DNA of 64,000 nucleotides from Pleurobrachia bachei (lineage: Eukaryota; Ctenophora; Tentaculata; Cydippida; Pleurobrachiidae): assembly GCA_000695325.1 (NCBI GenBank), contig AVPN01000016.1, positions 81,019 through 145,018 on the forward strand, written 5' to 3'. Below the pieces are notes generated by a model. That model ran no database searches, was not told where the DNA came from, and saw only the letters and a list, made by a program, of their open reading frames with translations. This document shows positions 63,112 through 64,000 of this stretch, one piece after another (position 1 is the stretch's first letter; the number at the start of each line of letters is the position of its first letter). Position numbers and translations under genes: made by a program.

Positions 63112-63993
63112 GAAAATCAAAAACTTTAAAGGTATGTTTACTTCCCTTATTTTTCTCTAACGCCCTTCTTCCCCCACTCAATCCCTTCCTCTCACCCTCC
63201 CTCTTCACCCACCCACCTCCCCAGGTATTATAACAGCGGGTGGAGGGGTGGTGATCCAAGAGAAACCTCCCTTTTCCGTTCTCACTGGTACCACACATGC
63301 CCTGGTGGATACACGGTGTTCAAACAAACACGGTAGGTTTCTGTCAGAGCATTGGCCTGACCCTATTCTCAATTCTCTCAAATAAGGAGCGTGCGAGAAC
63401 TGTGGTCAGAGCATTGGCTTGACAGGTTTAGTAAGTGTAAACACTGCTCTGTTGTTTTGTGAGGGTCGAGTAACATGCTGTTGTTACTTGTTTCCGAGGC
63501 CATTACTCTGGAACCAAATGCAAAGGACGTGGTCTTATAAAAAAGAACACAGTCCTGCTATTCTAGTCAAGTTTGCTTGATCTTCACAAGGTCTATAACC
63601 CGACACCCCTTACTCAAACCTCCCCTCTCCCCCCTCAGAGCTACCAGTGGGTGCCCTCTTAGAGGCAGGTGCAACATGTGTAATGCTGGACTACATCCCT
63701 GACTATTTAGTGTATGGAGCAAAGGAGCGACTCCTCCAAGCCTACCAGGTCACCTCTCGCTCCCAATTAGTGGGCTCCTCTTCACAACAGAAGAGATCTC
63801 TCGATCATCACCATAATGGAAATGGAACTCCCTCCAAACGGCAACGAATGTACGTGGTTTGTAAATTTTGTATTGTGAGTGAGTTTCACTTGTTCTGAAA
63901 CTTTTGAAAATTGAAATTGTTGATTAATTATTGCATGCATGCTAATGCAGGTTATCCACTTTCTTATTTGTTGTTTTCAGGTCAAAAAGTTAG
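54602..63993 (+). CDS. TOPBP1: DNA topoisomerase II-binding protein 1 (complete)
   Basis: BRCT scaffold for replication start and ATR signalling. 30 exons: 54602-54685, 54892-55065, 55201-55317, 55503-55583, 55687-55770, 55981-56141, 56386-56494, 56753-56935, 57080-57241, 57444-57629, 57771-57911, 57991-58106, 58247-58345, 58499-58610, 58733-58873, 58969-59118, 59485-59565, 59803-59910, 60116-60371, 60467-60619, 60798-61055, 61148-61240, 61584-61777, 61935-62061, 62194-62297, 62486-62639, 62870-62980, 63235-63333, 63639-63849 and 63981-63993. Phases all fit: 1353 residues (human 1522). Successive BRCT units are clear, e.g. THLVVDEVGSN, GCKICVTGLDISMRG, GCRIYLAAGF, SCYWLGACNEQG, RNEKYLSAIAAG and FDGWRVILCC. 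The Trp of the ATR-activating box appears as Tyr (VTYEDGQAARAE). A basic GTPSKRQR tail ends it. Start chosen as the only ATG in frame before the first donor. Confidence 0.95.
54829..54906. repeat. Duplicated splice acceptor before TOPBP1 exon 2
   Basis: acactagatgtgaaatgtccc at 54835 and acactagatgtggaatgtccc at 54892 each follow an acceptor. The offset is 57 nt, in frame, but the upstream acceptor would place a TAG just before 54892. Only the downstream site gives an open frame. Confidence 0.75.
56497..56607. mobile_element. Short interspersed element, copy 5
   Basis: In a TOPBP1 intron. Ends are gagaacccaccgaatcag and tggtcgggtcctgcc; core ccagtcacgtgagctaaata. More diverged at its ends. 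Confidence 0.55.
58361..58433. repeat. (CT)n simple repeat in TOPBP1 intron
   Basis: An interrupted CT run after the exon 58247-58345. A similar run lies at 63064-63108 in a later intron. Confidence 0.95.
59126..59233. mobile_element. Short interspersed element, copy 6 (inverted)
   Basis: In a TOPBP1 intron. It runs from accaggaaccgacc through tcacgtgactggttatcag to cgggtcggtttcct. Both ends carry the inverted AGGAACCGACC/GGTCGGTTTCCT pair. Confidence 0.6.
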
Positions 63994-64000
63994 CAAAACA

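Noticed and set aside
1-64000. Bacterial-style operon reading of the 10-24 kb cluster
   Set aside because: The genes lie among intron-bearing eukaryotic genes and no ribosome-binding-site pattern is present; any polycistron would be of the trans-spliced eukaryotic kind.

Overview
The window is nuclear DNA from an intron-rich animal or a close unicellular relative. All introns that I could place are GT-AG and most are short (about 60-800 bp). The recognisable genes are conserved eukaryotic housekeeping genes: an NUP153-type nucleoporin, ROMO1, NSMCE1, THOC2, TOPBP1 and a C2H2 zinc-finger gene. I cannot name the species. The run of Ns at 43953-44267 marks a draft assembly.

Layout. 1-6755 (+): 3' part of an NUP153-like gene with RanBP2-type zinc fingers, FxFG repeats and a basic C-terminus. 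6862-9203: a non-coding 1.17-kb direct duplication. 9205-24613 (-): a dense same-strand cluster of mostly intronless genes for coiled-coil and low-complexity proteins that I do not recognise. Four of its gene types share a short C-G/K-I-x-I-[IV] signature ahead of a long coiled coil and look like one lineage-specific family. 24793-30617 (-): a nine-exon novel gene whose exons are all phase 0 and three of which are tandemly duplicated. 30733-32697 (-): an eight-exon unknown gene. 33307-33957 (+): an orphan helix-hairpin-helix protein. 34088-34454 (+): ROMO1. 34732-35827 (+): NSMCE1. 35569-39809: three copies of the NSMCE1 last exon plus the start of a zinc-finger gene, two of them facing each other as a near-perfect 2.39-kb palindrome, with an array of small hairpins at 36303-36556. 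39810-42222: repeats and a retrotransposon ORF1 remnant. 42223-54248 (+): THOC2, with its second to sixth exons duplicated around the gap, and a TATA-driven secreted LDLa-like gene nested antisense in one intron. 54602-63993 (+): a complete TOPBP1 gene of 30 exons.

Two themes stand out. First, the 9-30 kb region looks like an undescribed set of co-located structural proteins: paralogous coiled-coil proteins, one carrying basic SPKTGP/SPKTRP repeats and another carrying acidic EExRPT repeats. The conserved spacers between them could reflect shared expression. Second, the window is full of 0.4-1.3 kb direct duplications, often with a frame break in one copy. These may be real tandem duplications or two haplotypes laid end to end by the assembler. 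I treat duplicated and broken genes with that caution.

Exon boundaries were inferred by eye from splice motifs and frame continuity. No search or alignment software was used.
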